64,000 bases of DNA from Actinomyces massiliensis 4401292 (lineage in GTDB: Bacteria; Actinomycetota; Actinomycetes; Actinomycetales; Actinomycetaceae): the NCBI RefSeq assembly GCF_000269805.1, contig NZ_JH711481.1, positions 1,799,789-1,863,788 of the forward strand, in the 5' to 3' direction. Shown here piece after piece: positions 1 through 8,049 of the stretch (position 1 is the first letter of the stretch; each line of letters begins with the position of its first letter). The notes beneath the pieces were generated by a model. It made no database searches. It was not told the DNA's origin and worked only from the letters and a program-made list of their open reading frames with translations. The translations under genes and the position numbers were made by a program.

Positions 1-897
1 GATCTGGCCGAAGGGCACCTCGAAGTAGACCCACCACAGGCCCAGTGCGATCGAGATGCCCGAGGCCAGGACCACGACCGTTGAGGCCGACCACCCGTGC
101 TCGGTGTACAGGGCCGTGACCGATTCCGCGGTGCCGACGACCACCTCGCCCAGGGTGATGATCGTCAGCAGGCCGAAACGCTCGGCCAGGTGGTGCGGGT
201 GCCAGCCCATGTGGTCGTAGCGGCTCAAGAGGTATGCCGGGACTCCCAGCTCCATGGCGAACAGCGGCACGGACACCAGGAAGAGCCCCAGTGGGGTGAG
301 GTGGTGGAGGAAGGCGGTGCCGACCCACAGCGCCTGGGCCAGTGCGATCCACAGGGCGTGGATCCGGCAGGCGCGGGCCTGGTCCGGGTTGGCCCGCGCG
401 GCCCGCAGCCACAGTGCGACCAGCGAGACCCTCATGACCACATAGCCGGCCACCATGGTTCCGGAGTGCAGCTGCCATCCATGCTCGAAGCCCTCGTAGA
501 GCGCGGAGATGCCCGCGGTCATCATGATGACGCCCACCATCTGGACCGCGACTCCCAGGCGCACGCCCCAGTCGTCGGTGTCGTAGGAGGAGGCGAAGCT
601 GGAGTAGCTCATCCAGGCCCAGATCGTGGAGAACTGGACGAACCCGAAGGCCGCCAGCCCCGCCGCCACATGCCCGGAGGCCAGGGCGTGCGCCATCTGG
701 ACGCCGCTGACGCCGAAGGCGATCACCAGGGTCAGGTCGTAGAGGAGCTCCAGGGTAGTGGCCACCCGGTGCTCCTCGTGCGGGTCGCGTGAGCGCATGG
801 GCGTCAGGGAGTGCAGGAAGCGGCCCGCGGTCGCAGAAGGGGGGTGCTGCACTGCAGTGGCTGAACGGGGTGCGCCGGGTGCGCTGGTATCGGTCAT
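1..897 (-). CDS. ltrA: Low temperature requirement protein A (LtrA) family membrane protein, partial
   Basis: The reading frame starts with ATG at 895-897 and runs without a stop to the left edge, so the C-terminal part is missing. The N-terminal ~30 residues are Ser/Ala/Pro-rich and probably cytosolic. Then comes the LtrA-type opening (DPHEEHRVATTLELLYDLT) followed by hydrophobic helices, including IAFGVSGVQMAHAL and a Trp-rich segment with SSYDTDDWGVRL, which is characteristic of the family. LtrA proteins are multi-pass membrane proteins of unknown biochemical role, named from a Listeria cold-growth phenotype. An AGGAA lies about 8 bases before the ATG. The gene is divergent from the next one, sharing the 898-1011 region. 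Confidence 0.8.
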   Translation of the reverse strand, partial: MTDTSAPGAPRSATAVQHPPSATAGRFLHSLTPMRSRDPHEEHRVATTLELLYDLTLVIAFGVSGVQMAHALASGHVAAGLAAFGFVQFSTIWAWMSYSSFASSYDTDDWGVRLGVAVQMVGVIMMTAGISALYEGFEHGWQLHSGTMVAGYVVMRVSLVALWLRAARANPDQARACRIHALWIALAQALWVGTAFLHHLTPLGLFLVSVPLFAMELGVPAYLLSRYDHMGWHPHHLAERFGLLTIITLGEVVVGTAESVTALYTEHGWSASTVVVLASGISIALGLWWVYFEVPFGQI

Positions 898-1011
898 GAG
901 GAGTGTTCCTGTCGGCGGGCGCGTGGGCGGGCGGTTCTCGGGTGGTGTTGAAGATATCCGCTGTTCGACTACTGGGCGTCAGCAAGGTTATGGTGAACAG
1001 CATATAGTGCG

Positions 1012-1512
1012 TTGCAGGGAAGTCGAATAACATCACGCCTCGTGCGCGATATTTCTGAGGCCGCCTCCGAGAGCACGGGGCGTCATAATATTGAGGTCTG
1101 GAATGACCTCGTCTCGGTCAAGGATCTTCTGATCTGTTTGCAAATATCGGCGGCATACGCCGCCTGTGCGGCATTACTGGCGATTGTCGTCGGTGGCCAG
1201 CCGCTTTTCTGGGGATTGGGAGCATCGGTGATCGGTTTCACCGTGAACTGCTTCTTCGTGAGCCCGAAGCGGGACGTCACCATTATCGATGACGTGAGTG
1301 ATGCCGATTCCGCGGTTATCGCCGATGATTCCAAGGATGATCTCGGTGATGATCAAAGTGGCGATCCCGGCGAATCCGGAAAACCCAGCGAATCTGGAGG
1401 ATCCGGTGAGTCCGGGGAACCCAGTGAACCCGGCGAGGAATCTGAAGGTGGCTCCGACGCGACTGCCTCTGAGAATTCTGACGACAATTCCGATAAAGGC
1501 GGTGCCGAGTGA
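1012..1512 (+). CDS. Small membrane protein with acidic repeat tail, coupled to TctA-like permease
   Basis: Not a family I recognise. The frame begins at TTG 1012; GTG 1042 is an alternative and neither has a good ribosome binding site, so the start is uncertain. The protein has two hydrophobic segments (about residues 40-60 and 62-82 from the TTG) followed by a ~70-residue very acidic, Gly/Ser/Glu-rich tail built on a three-residue period (GES, GKPSES, GGSGES), encoded by a 9-bp DNA period at about 1362-1448. The stop overlaps the next start as GTGA. By position it may stand where the small TctB subunit of tripartite tricarboxylate transporters would be, but TctB normally has four helices and no such tail. 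Base composition is lower in G+C than in the neighbours. A TATAGT -10-like hexamer lies at 1003-1008. Confidence 0.6.
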   Translation: MQGSRITSRLVRDISEAASESTGRHNIEVWNDLVSVKDLLICLQISAAYAACAALLAIVVGGQPLFWGLGASVIGFTVNCFFVSPKRDVTIIDDVSDADSAVIADDSKDDLGDDQSGDPGESGKPSESGGSGESGEPSEPGEESEGGSDATASENSDDNSDKGGAE

Positions 1513-2873
1513 CTCCTGAGCTTATTCTCATGATGCTGGCGGCAGTGCTCGCCGCCGTCGTCCTGTACACCTTCATCGGTTTCATCCCCGGCACCGATGA
1601 GACGAGCGTGCTCGCGCCCGTGACCCTGGCCGTGGTGCTGGCCGGAGCCCCGCCGCAGGTGGTGCTCGCATTCTTCATCGCCGCGATCGTCACGCTCAAC
1701 CTTATGAACGGCATTCCGACGGCCCTGGTGGGGTTGCCGGGCGGAGTGATGTCGGCACCGCTGATGGAGCACTCCCTGCTCCTGCGCGGCAAGGGCCTCG
1801 CCTCGGACACGATCCGCAAGATGGCCGTCGGCTCCGCCATTGGAACCCTGATCTCCATCCCCCTCAGCTTCGCCCTGGCCGGACTGCTGGCGCCCATGGC
1901 CGATCCGATCAAGAACCGGGCCCCCATCATCCTCGCGGCCGGAGCGGTGCTCCTGGCGCTGCTGGGGAAGAACCGGATTCTCGCGCTGGTGGCGATCATC
2001 CCCATGGCGCTCATGTTCGAGGCCCTGCCCGCGCTCTACCGCACGGCCAGCATCATCCCCGAGGACAAGAAGATCAGCATCTCCTTCTTCCTGGGGATCA
2101 CGGTGGGCCCCATGCTCATCACTCTGCTGGAGCTGCTCAACGCCAAGCGCCGTGCGGGGCTTCCGCACGGGGACCGCACCAAGACGGCGCTGCTGCGCTC
2201 GGGATTCACCTCCCAGGCTCTCATGCCCGGAAAACTGATCTCCCCCTCCGAGGGGTTGTGGAGCACCCTCATGGCGGCCGCCTCCACGCCGTTGTTCGTG
2301 CTCAGCCCCGTGGGCCTCACCTTCCTGCTGGGGGAGGCGTCCGTGGCGGATCAGAAGAACGATCCGGTGCGCCGGTCGCAGCGCGCCGTGACCGTCATGA
2401 GCGCCCTGACGCACTCGACCTATCTTGCCGGCGTGATCATTCCTCTGGTTGCGCTGGGAATTCCCATCTCGGGCGTGTCCGCCGGACCGGCGGGTCCGCT
2501 CTTCAATGCGCCTCCGGTTTATGATCTGACTGACAACCTGCACCATAAATTGCAGATGCCCGGATTCATCGCGGCGGTCACCGTGGGCGCGCTGATCTCG
2601 GTGGCGATCACCTATGTGATCGCGGTGCGCTGGTCCTCTCAGATCACCTATTTCGTCATGCGGCGCATTCCGCATGAGGCGGTTCTCGCTCTGTTCGTGG
2701 CCTTCATTCTGCTGCTGGCCTACATCGATGCAGGTATTCCGAATATCTTCGGGGTTCTTCTCATCGGCGTGGTGTGCGGTGCACTCAACCGCCTCGGGGT
2801 CAACTACGGCGTGCAGTTCATGACGCTCTACGCCGCCCCCGGCATCGTCAAGGCACTGGCCTCGCTGGGCTGA
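1509..2873 (+). CDS. Tripartite tricarboxylate transporter TctA-family permease
   Basis: A 454-residue, highly hydrophobic protein with about 10-12 membrane helices. The N-terminal GFIPGTDETSVLAPVTLAVV and the VGLPGGVMSAPLMEHSLLLR segment are arranged like the TctA (PF01970) large membrane subunit, which moves tricarboxylates or other carboxylates with a periplasmic TctC binding protein and a small TctB subunit. No TctC is visible here and the upstream gene is not a normal TctB, so either the partners lie elsewhere or this is a simplified system; the substrate cannot be told from sequence. Start is GTG, overlapping the upstream stop by GTGA, so translation is likely coupled. Length is close to but slightly below the usual ~500 residues. 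Confidence 0.75.
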   Translation: MTPELILMMLAAVLAAVVLYTFIGFIPGTDETSVLAPVTLAVVLAGAPPQVVLAFFIAAIVTLNLMNGIPTALVGLPGGVMSAPLMEHSLLLRGKGLASDTIRKMAVGSAIGTLISIPLSFALAGLLAPMADPIKNRAPIILAAGAVLLALLGKNRILALVAIIPMALMFEALPALYRTASIIPEDKKISISFFLGITVGPMLITLLELLNAKRRAGLPHGDRTKTALLRSGFTSQALMPGKLISPSEGLWSTLMAAASTPLFVLSPVGLTFLLGEASVADQKNDPVRRSQRAVTVMSALTHSTYLAGVIIPLVALGIPISGVSAGPAGPLFNAPPVYDLTDNLHHKLQMPGFIAAVTVGALISVAITYVIAVRWSSQITYFVMRRIPHEAVLALFVAFILLLAYIDAGIPNIFGVLLIGVVCGALNRLGVNYGVQFMTLYAAPGIVKALASLG

Positions 2874-2895
2874 ATTGGTCTGAATACGCCACCGC

Positions 2896-2964
2896 TTACG
2901 ACGCTCCTCTGCCTCTTACGACGCTCCTTGTGCTCGTACAGTAAGAGGCAGAGGAGCGTCGTAA
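2896..2964. repeat. Perfect 24-bp inverted repeat between convergent genes
   Basis: Arms 2896-2919 and 2941-2964 are perfect reverse complements with a 21-bp loop. The 13-mer TTACGACGCTCCT also occurs again in direct orientation at 2916-2928, so the element holds three copies of the same word (two direct, one inverted). It lies between the convergent permease and fni genes, where a bidirectional terminator would be expected. There is no T-tract, and the internal direct repeat is unusual for a terminator. Confidence 0.8.
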
Positions 2965-3014
2965 AGCGTGGTCAAACGGATGCGAGATCTTGAGCGTCCG
3001 CCTATCGCGTCCGC

Positions 3015-4106
3015 CTACCGCTCAGAGCGACGGGCGAGGGCTTCCAGATCCACCCCGAGCAGGCGCGCCTTCTCGGCCGTGCGGCCCGTCACCAGCACGT
3101 CGGTGCGGCGCAGCCGCTCGACGTCGGGTGCGCCCAGCAGGGTCATGAGGGTGCGCACCTGATCGGTCCAGGCGTGCAGTTCGCGGTTCAGGGCATCGGC
3201 GCCGCCGCTCACCAGGGTGCGCAGGAAGTGCCCCGAGACGCCGACGGCGCTGGCTCCCAGGGCGAGTGCGCGCACCACGTCGAGCGGGCTGCGCACCCCG
3301 CCGGAGGCCAGCACCGGCAGATTGACGCAATCCGGTCCGGTCAACGACTCCAGGAGGCACAGCGCCGCCGACTGCCCCCACCCCGTCAGGTATGAGTACT
3401 CCTGGCCGGGGCGCCGCTCGTTCTCGATGGCGATGAAGTCCGTGCCCCCGGCCCCGGCCACATCGACCGCCGTCACGCCGGTGCGCTCCAGCTCCCGGAT
3501 CGTACGGCGCGAGAGCCCGAAGCCGACCTCCTTGACGATCACCGGCACGGGCACCGCCGCGGCGATGGCGGCGATGCGCCCGGCCCAGTCCCGGAAGTCC
3601 CGGTCGCCCTCGGGCATGACCAGCTCCTGGGCGGCGTTCACGTGGACCTGCAAGGCATTCGCCTCGATCATCTCCACGGCCCGCAGCGCCTGCTCCGGTG
3701 CCACGGTGGGACCCACATTGCCCAGTACGAAGGCGTCCGGCGCCTCGCGGCGGATGACCTCGAAGCCGCCTGCGCGCTCGGGCTCCCGCAGGGCGACGTG
3801 CTGGGAGCCGCAGGCGATGGCGACGCCCGCATCGGCGGCAGCACGTGCCAGGTCCGCGTTGATCGCCGCAGTGGCGCTCGTGCCCCCGGTCATCGCATTG
3901 ATGTAGAACGGGGCCCGCCAGTGCGCACCGCACACGCTCGTGCTGATGTCGATCGAATCGGCGGACGTGCCCGGCAGGGCGTGGTGCATGAAGGAGACGT
4001 CGTCGAAGCCGTTGGGCCGGTCCTCGCCGTGCAGGCGCACGGCCAGGTCCAGGTGCTCATCCTTGCGCGATGCATGCCCCGGCTGTTCGATGCCCCCGGC
4101 GCTCAC
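3015..4106 (-). CDS. fni: Isopentenyl-diphosphate delta-isomerase, type 2 (FMN-dependent)
   Basis: 363 residues, normal for type 2 IDI. It interconverts isopentenyl and dimethylallyl diphosphate, the last step of the mevalonate route, using reduced FMN. RKDEHLDLA near the N-terminus, NAMTGGT, VKEVGFGLSRRTI, the AGAGGTDF region and LASGGVRSPLDVVRALALGA are the family blocks of this TIM-barrel flavoprotein. The frame is open far upstream inside mvaK2, but homology begins just after GTG 4106, which overlaps the mvaK2 stop as GTGA; that is the chosen start. Last gene of the mevalonate operon; the inverted repeat at 2896-2964 follows. Confidence 0.95.
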   Translation of the reverse strand: MSAGGIEQPGHASRKDEHLDLAVRLHGEDRPNGFDDVSFMHHALPGTSADSIDISTSVCGAHWRAPFYINAMTGGTSATAAINADLARAAADAGVAIACGSQHVALREPERAGGFEVIRREAPDAFVLGNVGPTVAPEQALRAVEMIEANALQVHVNAAQELVMPEGDRDFRDWAGRIAAIAAAVPVPVIVKEVGFGLSRRTIRELERTGVTAVDVAGAGGTDFIAIENERRPGQEYSYLTGWGQSAALCLLESLTGPDCVNLPVLASGGVRSPLDVVRALALGASAVGVSGHFLRTLVSGGADALNRELHAWTDQVRTLMTLLGAPDVERLRRTDVLVTGRTAEKARLLGVDLEALARRSER

Positions 4107-5236
4107 GAGTCGGCCCCGCCATGGACGTGGACGTGCAAGTCCAAGGGCTGGATTCCCGCCGCCTCCCAGGCCGAGCGCATGGCCGCTGCATCGGTCCCGG
4201 GCGGGCACAGCGCGATGCCGCAATCCCCGCCGCCGGCACCGGAGCTCTTGGCCACGGCCCCGTGCTCCTGGGCGATCTCCACCAGGCGGCGCAGTGGCGG
4301 GGTCTCGATGACGATCCCGCTGGTGCGGGTCAGGCCCAGCAGCAGACGGCGCCCCTCCCGTATCCGCAGCCCGATCGCCTCGTCGTCGTCGTCCTTGAGG
4401 GCCTGGATCAGGGCGCTCAAGCAGCTCTCGCTGTCTTGCAGGAAGGCCGTGTAAGCGGCGGCGTCCTGCGCCCCGCGCGTGTGGGCCTGGACATCGGCCA
4501 CGAGTCGCGGGGTGGAGGCGGGACTGCCGGTCCACCCCACATTCAACGTCAAGCTCGGGGCGGGCAGGCGCCGGATGCTGAGCAGCGGCCAGTCCATCCC
4601 CACCAGTTCACTCAGCCCCGCTGATTCCCCGGGGCCGGCGCCCATGCCCGGGACTCCGCGCATCCGGTGCAGCCAGGCGCGGTCGGGGGAGGTGTAGGCG
4701 ACCCATCCGGTGAAGGAGCTGGCCGCGATATCGCCCCCGGAGCCGATGGGCTGGACGGCGTCGGTGGCCAGCAGCGCCAGCTTGTAGACGGCCATGTCAT
4801 CCAGGGACAGGCCGTAGAACCTCGCCACGGCGCGCACCGTGGCCACGGTGACTGCCGAAGAGGATCCCAGGCCGAGCTTGTGCCCGCTGCCGTCGTCGAG
4901 CTCGCTGGAGACATCCAGGTCGAAGTAGCGCAGCCGGCCGCCGGCCTCGCGCACCATCTGCTCGACCATGCGGATCGCGGAGACCACGTAGTCGTTGAAC
5001 TGCTTGTCGACCATCACCACCCCGTCCTCGGGGCGCCGGTACCAGGTCAGGGACTGCGCCTCGTACAGGGTGGAGCTGATATGGCCGGCGGGGTCGGCCG
5101 AGCCGCCAGCCTCGGCCTGCGTGATCCGTACCGTGATGAAGCGGTCCACGGCCACCAGCACCGCCTGGTGCCCGGGCTCGACAACGGCGTACTCGCCGGC
5201 GATGTACAGCTTCCCGGGGGCGCTCTGCGAGATCAC
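4103..5236 (-). CDS. mvaK2: Phosphomevalonate kinase
   Basis: 377 residues, GHMP kinase superfamily. Phosphorylates mevalonate 5-phosphate to the 5-diphosphate. The N-terminal SAPGKLYIAGEYAVVEPGHQA block, the glycine/serine-rich nucleotide loop LGLGSSSAVTVATVRAV (about residues 125-141), GSGGDIAASSFTGWVAY, and the C-terminal AKSSGAGGGDCGIAL motif 3 identify it. Begins with GTG 5236 overlapping the mvaD stop by GTGA and ends in a GTGA overlap with fni, so all members of this operon are probably translated by coupling. Cytosolic. Confidence 0.93.
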   Translation of the reverse strand: MISQSAPGKLYIAGEYAVVEPGHQAVLVAVDRFITVRITQAEAGGSADPAGHISSTLYEAQSLTWYRRPEDGVVMVDKQFNDYVVSAIRMVEQMVREAGGRLRYFDLDVSSELDDGSGHKLGLGSSSAVTVATVRAVARFYGLSLDDMAVYKLALLATDAVQPIGSGGDIAASSFTGWVAYTSPDRAWLHRMRGVPGMGAGPGESAGLSELVGMDWPLLSIRRLPAPSLTLNVGWTGSPASTPRLVADVQAHTRGAQDAAAYTAFLQDSESCLSALIQALKDDDDEAIGLRIREGRRLLLGLTRTSGIVIETPPLRRLVEIAQEHGAVAKSSGAGGGDCGIALCPPGTDAAAMRSAWEAAGIQPLDLHVHVHGGADS

Positions 5237-6273
5237 CGGGAGGCCTCCTCGAAGCGCACTCCTGCGCCGGGGAGCCTGACCGAGACCGCTGCACCGGGCA
5301 CGCGCTCGCGCAGCGCGGCCGCGACCCGCTCCGCACTGCCGCCCCGGGTCAGGACCTTCACGTTCGGGCCGGCGTCGATGGTGGCCCAGGCGGGCAGGCC
5401 GTCCTGGCGCATCGCGCGGACCGTGTGCAGCACCTCGATCGTCCGCGGCAGCCAGTACATGATCGCGGGGCGCGCGGCCATCATCGAGGCGTGCATGCCC
5501 AGGGCGTTGGCCTCGGCCACCTCGCCCAGACGCGCCAGGTCCCCGGAGCGCACCGCCTCCAGTGCTGCGCGCAAGTCCTCGCGGCTCGCCTCCACCCAGG
5601 CGGGGTAGAGCGGCGAGGCGGTCATGGTCTGCTTCATGGCTCGCGTGCTGGAGATGGTTTTGCGCCCATCGGAGAGCACGACGACGACCATGGCAAGGTC
5701 AAGGCCGGACACGGTATCCCCAGCGGGTTCCTCGATGGGTTCTGCGTAGGAGGTCGCGTCGTCCTCCCCGGCGTTCCACAGCACCAGCCCGCCGAACACG
5801 GAGCGCGCCGCCGAGCCCGAGCCGCGCCGGGCGAGCCGGGACAGGGCGCGGCCGTCGAGGTCCATGCCCGCCGCGCGCGAGGCCGCCGCCGCCAGGGCGG
5901 CGAAGCCCGCCGCCGAGCTGGCCAGGCCCGCGGCCAGTGGAACCGTGCTGGTGGAGGTGACGCTCGCCCGCTGCGTGACGCCGGAGCGCTCTCGCACGAG
6001 GTCGAGGAAGCGTGTGACCCGGGCCAGCGCCGTCCCGCCGGGGGCGGAGCCGTTGATCCTCACTGCGTCGGCATCACCGTTCCCGCCGTCGAAGGAGACC
6101 GTGGTGGTGGTCCAGGTCTCATCCAGGGTGAGGGAGAGGCTCGAGGTGGTGGGGATCATCAGCGACTCGTCCGCCTTGCCCCAGTACTTGATGAGCGCGA
6201 TATTCGTGTTCGCACTCGCCGTTGCAGTATGTGCGGTGGGTGCAGCAGATGTAGAGGGTGCAGAGGGAGTCAC
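5233..6273 (-). CDS. mvaD: Diphosphomevalonate decarboxylase
   Basis: 346 residues from GTG 6273, which overlaps the mvaK1 stop by GTGA; an in-frame extension upstream is only mvaK1 read in another frame. Catalyses the ATP-dependent decarboxylation of mevalonate diphosphate to isopentenyl diphosphate. ASANTNIALIKYWGK (about residues 18-32) contains the substrate-binding Tyr/Lys cluster, AAGLASSAAGFAALA is the phosphate loop, and RRGSGSAARSVFGGLVLW is the block typical of the enzyme. A short Thr/Ala/Ser-rich N-terminal stretch precedes the conserved domain. Confidence 0.94.
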   Translation of the reverse strand: MTPSAPSTSAAPTAHTATASANTNIALIKYWGKADESLMIPTTSSLSLTLDETWTTTTVSFDGGNGDADAVRINGSAPGGTALARVTRFLDLVRERSGVTQRASVTSTSTVPLAAGLASSAAGFAALAAAASRAAGMDLDGRALSRLARRGSGSAARSVFGGLVLWNAGEDDATSYAEPIEEPAGDTVSGLDLAMVVVVLSDGRKTISSTRAMKQTMTASPLYPAWVEASREDLRAALEAVRSGDLARLGEVAEANALGMHASMMAARPAIMYWLPRTIEVLHTVRAMRQDGLPAWATIDAGPNVKVLTRGGSAERVAAALRERVPGAAVSVRLPGAGVRFEEASR

Positions 6274-7232
6274 CGGTTCGCCTCGCTGGTGCGTATCTGG
6301 TAGATCCATGCGGACGGCGCCCCGGCACTCCGCAGTGCGGAGGCGACGGCGTCGGCGGTCTCGGCGCTGTCGGCCAGGGCGATCACGCACCCGCCGAGCC
6401 CACCGCCGGTGAGCTTGGCGCCGAGGGCCCCGGCGCCGCGAGCGGCCGCCGTGAGCCGGTCCAGCACCGGCAGGCTCAGCTCCAATTGCGCCAGCACCTC
6501 GTGCGCCCGGTCCATGGCTGATCCCAGGGCCGGCGCATCGCCGTCGTCGAGCGCTGCGATACCGGCTTGCGCCAGTGCGCCGAGGCTGTTGATCAGGGGA
6601 CCGACGCCGTCCGGGGCCGCCTCGTAGCGCTCGCGCAGGCCGCCGACGGCCTCGCGGGTGCTGCCGTGGACGCCGGAGTCGGCGATGACGAGGCGGGCCC
6701 CCTCGATGCGCTGGGCGAGCGGCCGCATCTGGCCGCCCTGGAACCGGATGGGGGAGGGGGAGCTGGTGGCGGCGGCGTCCAACCCGGAGGGCCTGCCATG
6801 GGCGACCTGCTCGGCCATCTGGGTCAGGGCGAACAGCTCGTCCGCGGATGCCTCGCGCCCGCAGGCGTCCAGGACGGCGCGAATGACGGCGCCGGCCGCC
6901 GCGGCCGACGATCCCATCCCGCGCTCGTGGGGGAAGTCGCTGGTGGTGACGATCTCGAAGGACTGGTCCATGCGCCCCGAGAACTCGCGGGCCGCCTCGA
7001 AGGCGCGCGCGATGCAGGCGAACCCGGGACCGCTGTCGCCCATGGGGCCTGAATACTCCAGGCTGTGCAGCATCGAGGGGCCGGCGGTGGGTGTGGCCGT
7101 TGCCCGCATCTGGAGGTCGTGCAGCGGCATGGCCACGGCGGGGTGCCCGTAGACGACGGAGTGCTCGCCCAGGAGGATGGCCTTCGCCCAGGTGCGGCCA
7201 TGGCCCTCGCGGATGGGGGAGTGCCTGTCCAT
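6270..7232 (-). CDS. mvaK1: Mevalonate kinase
   Basis: 320 residues, GHMP kinase superfamily; phosphorylates mevalonate at the first kinase step of the pathway. AKAILLGEHSVVYGHPAVAMPL is the family N-terminus, ERGMGSSAAAAGAVIRAVLD the phosphate loop, GRPSGLDAAATSS holds the catalytic Asp, and AKLTGGGLGGCVIAL is motif 3. ATG 7230-7232 follows an AAGGAAACAC Shine-Dalgarno. First gene of the mvaK1-mvaD-mvaK2-fni operon; a candidate promoter lies at 7277-7306. HMG-CoA synthase and reductase, needed to supply mevalonate, are not in this window. Confidence 0.94.
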   Translation of the reverse strand: MDRHSPIREGHGRTWAKAILLGEHSVVYGHPAVAMPLHDLQMRATATPTAGPSMLHSLEYSGPMGDSGPGFACIARAFEAAREFSGRMDQSFEIVTTSDFPHERGMGSSAAAAGAVIRAVLDACGREASADELFALTQMAEQVAHGRPSGLDAAATSSPSPIRFQGGQMRPLAQRIEGARLVIADSGVHGSTREAVGGLRERYEAAPDGVGPLINSLGALAQAGIAALDDGDAPALGSAMDRAHEVLAQLELSLPVLDRLTAAARGAGALGAKLTGGGLGGCVIALADSAETADAVASALRSAGAPSAWIYQIRTSEANR

Positions 7233-7276
7233 GTGTTTCCTTGATTGTGGCCCAGAGGGCGGTGATGATCCGGGAC

Positions 7277-7306
7277 AGATTAGATGCCCCGCCTGCCGCG
7301 CTGCAA
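7277..7306 (-). promoter_or_regulatory. Candidate promoter of the mevalonate operon
   Basis: On the minus strand TTGCAG (7306-7301) and TAATCT (7282-7277) are separated by 18 bp, a fair sigma-70-type match, about 45 bp before the mvaK1 ATG. It lies in the 169-bp gap after the response-regulator gene, so the operon can be transcribed independently of the two-component system upstream. Inferred from sequence only. Confidence 0.5.
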
Positions 7307-7401
7307 TCAGGCGTCGATCACCTTGCCCGGTGCTGCGGCGGGGCTGCGCCAGCAGCGCATGATGAGCCCGGCGCGAGGCCGATCATGGACGGGCCCCGGT
7401 T

Positions 7402-8049
7402 CTAGGCGATCGTCAACTGGCATTCGGCCACTGCGACGGCGAGCTGCACCCGGTTCCTGACCTGGAACTTCTCCAGCAGGGCCGAGACATGGGTCTTGAC
7501 CGTGGCGGCCCCGATCCCCAGGCGGTCCGCGATCTCGACGTTGACCAGGCCCTGCGCCACCAGGACCGCCACCTCGCGCTCACGCGCGGTCAGGGTGCCG
7601 GGGGCCCGGCGCGACGGGGCCTTCATGGCGGTGGTCGTCACCAGCTGCTCCAGCACTGCCGCGGAGAACGGGCGCTCGCCGTCGGCGGCAGTGCGGACCG
7701 CCTCCAGGATCTGCTCCGGGGAGCTGTCCTTGAGGAGGAAGCCGACCGCCCCGGCCCTCAGGGCCGAGGCTACGAGGCGGTCGGTGTCGAAGGCCGTGAG
7801 CACCAGGACTTTGACGTCGGGCGCGAGCTCGCTGATCCGCTCGCTGGCCCACACCCCGTCGTGGCGGGGCATGTGGAGGTCCAGCAGGATGATGTCGGGT
7901 CGTAGACGGCGCGCCGCGTCCAGTGCCCCCTGTCCGTCCGCCGCCTCACCCAGGACGGTCAGTTCCGGGTCCCCCTCCAGGATCAGGCGCAGGGCGGAGC
8001 GGACGAGGGGCTGGTCGTCCGCGATGACGATGCGGATGCGGTCAGTCAT
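7402..8049 (-). CDS. Two-component response regulator, NarL/LuxR type
   Basis: 215 residues. The receiver domain (about 1-120) has the acidic pocket DD at 11-12, phosphoacceptor Asp57 in IILLDLHMP and the FLLKDS lysine block. The C-terminal LuxR helix-turn-helix (about 150-212) begins LTAREREVAVLVAQGL and contains VNVEIADRLGIGAATVKTHV. The ATG overlaps the histidine-kinase stop by 8 nt, so the pair is co-translated. Probable targets are the inverted repeats at 9240-9256, 9278-9295 and 11507-11524 (inference), which lie before the kinase gene itself and before two hydrolase genes. Confidence 0.9.
   Translation of the reverse strand: MTDRIRIVIADDQPLVRSALRLILEGDPELTVLGEAADGQGALDAARRLRPDIILLDLHMPRHDGVWASERISELAPDVKVLVLTAFDTDRLVASALRAGAVGFLLKDSSPEQILEAVRTAADGERPFSAAVLEQLVTTTAMKAPSRRAPGTLTAREREVAVLVAQGLVNVEIADRLGIGAATVKTHVSALLEKFQVRNRVQLAVAVAECQLTIA

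Noticed and set aside
97-792. Plus-strand frame opposite the LtrA-family gene
   Set aside because: The minus strand gives a recognisable LtrA N-terminus with a ribosome binding site; the plus-strand product is Gln/His/Gly-rich without homology.
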